Shown in pieces: positions 4,737-6,382 of a DNA stretch of 6,382 nt. Location of the stretch: assembly GCA_004376785.1 (NCBI GenBank), contig SOIY01000337.1:1-6382 (forward strand). Reading direction: 5' to 3'. The DNA is from Candidatus Stahliibacteriota bacterium (GTDB taxonomy: Bacteria > Hydrothermota > Tepidihabitantia > SM23-42). Each line of letters starts with the position of its first letter. Position 1 is the first letter of the stretch. Under the pieces are notes generated by a model. That model was not told where the DNA came from and did not search any database. It saw only the letters and a program-made list of their open reading frames with translations. The translations under genes and the position numbers were made by a program.

Positions 4737-6113
4737 GTGAAGATCGAAAAATTGTATTCACGCTATAAAACAATTATTCCTGATTTCCGCGACTTTATGG
4801 AGTTTATAAAACAGCCGCTTTTACAATCGTTTCGTGTAAATACTTTGAAGGCAAAAAGGGACGAGATCCTTTTGTTATTAAAAGATTTGAAAATAAAATC
4901 ATTGCCATTCTATAATAATGGATTTTTATTGCAGGAAAAAACGAGGTTTGGGAATCATATTACACATAATTTGGGCATGATTTATATACAAGAGATTGCA
5001 TCAATGCTACCGGTTGTAGTACTTGATCCAAAACCTGATGAGGTAGTGCTTGATTTGTGTGCAGCACCTGGCTCAAAGACCACACAGATCGCTCAATCAA
5101 TGGAGAATAACGGATTACTTGTGGCAAATGAGATTAATAGAAAAAGGGCCCAAGGTTTAATTCATAATATCAAAAGATGCGGATTGTTGAATGAAGCAGT
5201 TATAAGCCTACGTGGACAGAGAATTGATAAGATCTTACCTGATTATTTTGACCGTATTCTAATTGATGCACCGTGCAGTGCTGAAGGGACTATAAGAAAG
5301 TCTAAAGCAGTTTTATATCACTGGGGATTAAAAAATATCCAGAGGATGGCAAAGATTCAAAAAGGTTTAATAGTTTCAGGATTCAGGGCATTGCAGCCCG
5401 GCGGAACAATGGTTTATTCAACTTGTACACTTGCTCCTGAAGAGAATGAAGGAGTGGTTGCATACCTGTTGGATAGATTTCCTGAGGCAGAAATAATGCC
5501 GATTACAATACCGGATTTTAAGATGCGACCCGGGATTACAAAATGGCAGGGCGAAACCTTTGACAAGAGATTAAAGTCTTGTGCACGCATTTTACCTCAA
5601 GATAATGATACAGCGCCTTTTTTTATTGCCCGGATTATAAAGAGGGGAGTTTTTAAACGGCGTATTGATTATATGGGCAAAATCGAGTTTGAAGGTTCTG
5701 CTGTTGAACATTTTTACCGAAGATTTGGCGTTGATCCAAAGCGGTTTAAAGGATATTCTATTTTCCAAAACAAGGGTATGTCTTTTATCTCGACACCTCA
5801 GGTTTATTCATTCTGGGAGGTAAAAACGATTAGAAAAGGGTTGGAATTTGGCAAGATCTATGGTCAGGAAATAAAACCAGATAATGATCTTATTCAGCTT
5901 TTCGGAAAAAAGGCAAATAGAAATTATTATGAAATAAAAGAATACCAATTAAACAAATTCTTAAAAGGTGAAACAATTAGGATAGATTCCAGGTCAGGAA
6001 TTAGTAATGGATTTGTCATTGTAACTTACAAAAAAATGCCGATTGCAATAGGTAAATACAATGGCAAAGAGATAAAATCAGAGGTAAAAAGGGAAAGAAG
6101 GATACCGATATAA
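4737..6113 (+). CDS. RNA (cytosine-5-)-methyltransferase, NOL1/NOP2/Sun family, RsmF-like
   Basis: This 458-residue enzyme transfers a methyl group from S-adenosylmethionine to C5 of cytosine in RNA. Residues 1-90 form the N-terminal domain with the family motif FRVNTLK (32-38). The Rossmann core carries SAM motif I DLCAAPGSKTTQIA (106-119), acidic E132 in ANEINRKR, motif IV DAPCSAEGT (177-185) with C180, and motif VI YSTCTLAPEENEGVV (227-241) with C230. C180 and C230 are the release and nucleophile cysteines of the family. Residues from about 315 to 458 form an extra RNA-binding, PUA-like or RsmF-type domain ending in PIAIGKYNGKEIKSEVKRER. Total length is close to RsmF and exceeds RsmB, which also lacks this tail. 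The substrate (16S rRNA or tRNA) is unresolved. Translation starts at GTG; the frame is closed upstream by TGA at 4704-4706 with no ATG between, and the first ATG inside (4797) would cut the conserved N-terminus. Confidence 0.92.
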   Translation: MKIEKLYSRYKTIIPDFRDFMEFIKQPLLQSFRVNTLKAKRDEILLLLKDLKIKSLPFYNNGFLLQEKTRFGNHITHNLGMIYIQEIASMLPVVVLDPKPDEVVLDLCAAPGSKTTQIAQSMENNGLLVANEINRKRAQGLIHNIKRCGLLNEAVISLRGQRIDKILPDYFDRILIDAPCSAEGTIRKSKAVLYHWGLKNIQRMAKIQKGLIVSGFRALQPGGTMVYSTCTLAPEENEGVVAYLLDRFPEAEIMPITIPDFKMRPGITKWQGETFDKRLKSCARILPQDNDTAPFFIARIIKRGVFKRRIDYMGKIEFEGSAVEHFYRRFGVDPKRFKGYSIFQNKGMSFISTPQVYSFWEVKTIRKGLEFGKIYGQEIKPDNDLIQLFGKKANRNYYEIKEYQLNKFLKGETIRIDSRSGISNGFVIVTYKKMPIAIGKYNGKEIKSEVKRERRIPI

Positions 6114-6116
6114 TTT

Positions 6117-6144
6117 CAAATGTCAAATGATAAATGACAAATAA
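6117..6144. repeat. four tandem 7-bp units, consensus CAAATGA
   Basis: CAAATGT, CAAATGA, TAAATGA and CAAATAA follow one another without gaps from 3 bp after the methyltransferase stop. Related words (CCAAAATCCC, AATGCCAAAT) continue to about 6167. It is non-coding and looks like a decayed minisatellite or the edge of a dispersed intergenic repeat. Confidence 0.6.
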
Positions 6145-6163
6145 AGACCAAAATCCCAATGCC

Positions 6164-6181
6164 AAATATTCAATATTTTTT
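6164..6181 (+). terminator. AT-only palindrome with T run, weak terminator candidate
   Basis: AAATATT-C-AATATTT (6164-6178) is a perfect 7-1-7 palindrome whose right arm runs into a tract of six T (6176-6181). This is the only dyad followed by a T run after the methyltransferase gene. The stem has no G-C pairs and would need to open to a 5-nt loop, so it would be a poor intrinsic terminator. Confidence 0.3.
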
Positions 6182-6203
6182 CAATGACACAATAACCTAA
6201 TTT

Positions 6204-6230
6204 CAGATTACTGATATTAGATTGCAGATT
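6204..6230. repeat. scattered CAGATT-type words
   Basis: CAGATT occurs at 6204-6209 and 6225-6230, with TAGATT between them at 6218-6223. Together with the upstream heptamers this resembles degenerate low-complexity intergenic repeats rather than coding or structured RNA sequence. No open frame or promoter is visible from 6114 to about 6290. Confidence 0.35.
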
Positions 6231-6295
6231 TTGACCATTCTCACAGTATTGGTTAATTGAAGATTTGTGATTATTGAATAAGTTAAAAAATTAGA

Positions 6296-6382
6296 ATACT
6301 ATCTATTATTATTTTAGGAATTTACCCCGTTTAGATAGTATCCCATTAGATAACAGTTAACTAACGGGACAAGAGTATCTAA
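6296..6382. repeat. nested inverted and direct repeats at the right edge
   Basis: ATACTATCTA (6296-6305) is the exact reverse complement of TAGATAGTAT (6332-6341). TTAGATA (6331-6337) is also the exact reverse complement of TATCTAA (6376-6382). Inside these, TCCCATTAGATAAC (6341-6354) faces GTTAACTAACGGGA (6356-6369) around one base, 12 of 14 positions pairing. CCCGTTTAGATA (6326-6337) is a further direct copy of the same unit. The segment 6332-6337 can pair either upstream or downstream, so alternative stems are possible. The array touches the window end and may continue. A mobile-element terminus, a REP-like palindrome or an operator cluster for the next gene are all possible. Confidence 0.6.

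Noticed and set aside
6114..6290. CRISPR array or structured RNA in the 3' non-coding tail
   Set aside because: The repeats are 6-7 bp, degenerate and without spacers of constant length; no long stable stem is present in this part.
6346..6382. Integron attC-like recombination site
   Set aside because: The GTTAACT and TAAC words only loosely resemble the RYYYAAC/GTTRRRY core sites, the other symmetry does not follow attC layout, and no integrase or cassette is visible.

Overview
The window is a stretch of low-GC bacterial chromosome in which all seven protein genes lie on the + strand. The first five form a compact metal-uptake operon. The last two are unrelated RNA-modification genes, and a short repeat-rich non-coding tail follows. 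Nothing fixes the taxon. Perfect or near-perfect sigma70-type promoters and standard Shine-Dalgarno sites show an ordinary bacterium. The AT-rich genome, the lineage-specific-looking hypothetical protein and the degenerate short-unit repeats between genes would fit an uncultured or poorly sampled lineage; that is inference only.

Region 1 (1-3876) begins with a consensus promoter (TTGACA-N16-TATAAT). A perfect 7-1-7 palindrome, TGCAAATGATTTGCA, sits on the expected transcription start, with extra half-sites around it. It precedes a Fur-family (probably Zur-type) repressor gene, then a cluster 9 solute-binding protein (ZnuA-like), an ABC ATPase (ZnuC-like), an ABC-3 family permease (ZnuB-like) and a 305-residue protein I do not recognise. 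Gaps are 19 bp, 4 bp, an 8-bp overlap and 2 bp, which indicates one transcript. The simplest model is that the metal-loaded repressor shuts off its own gene and the importer. Zinc is the likeliest substrate; manganese is not excluded.

Region 2 (3924-6113) holds an S4-domain rRNA pseudouridine synthase (RluB/RsuA family), clearly richer in GC than its neighbours, and a NOL1/NOP2/Sun-family RNA m5C methyltransferase of RsmF-like length. The methyltransferase has its own promoter at 4703-4730. It is placed so that transcription should start at or next to the GTG start codon, giving a leaderless mRNA.

Region 3 (6114-6382) is non-coding. It contains a 7-bp tandem repeat, an AT-only palindrome with a T run, scattered CAGATT-type words, and a nested set of inverted and direct repeats built on a TCCCRTTAGWTAAC-like unit that reaches the window edge. 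This last structure could be a mobile-element end or an operator cluster for a gene beyond the window.

I found no CRISPR array, tRNA, rRNA, transposase or clear defence system. The best candidates for something new are the unrecognised fifth operon gene, the half-site array in the operon promoter, the leaderless methyltransferase promoter and the dyad cluster at the right edge.
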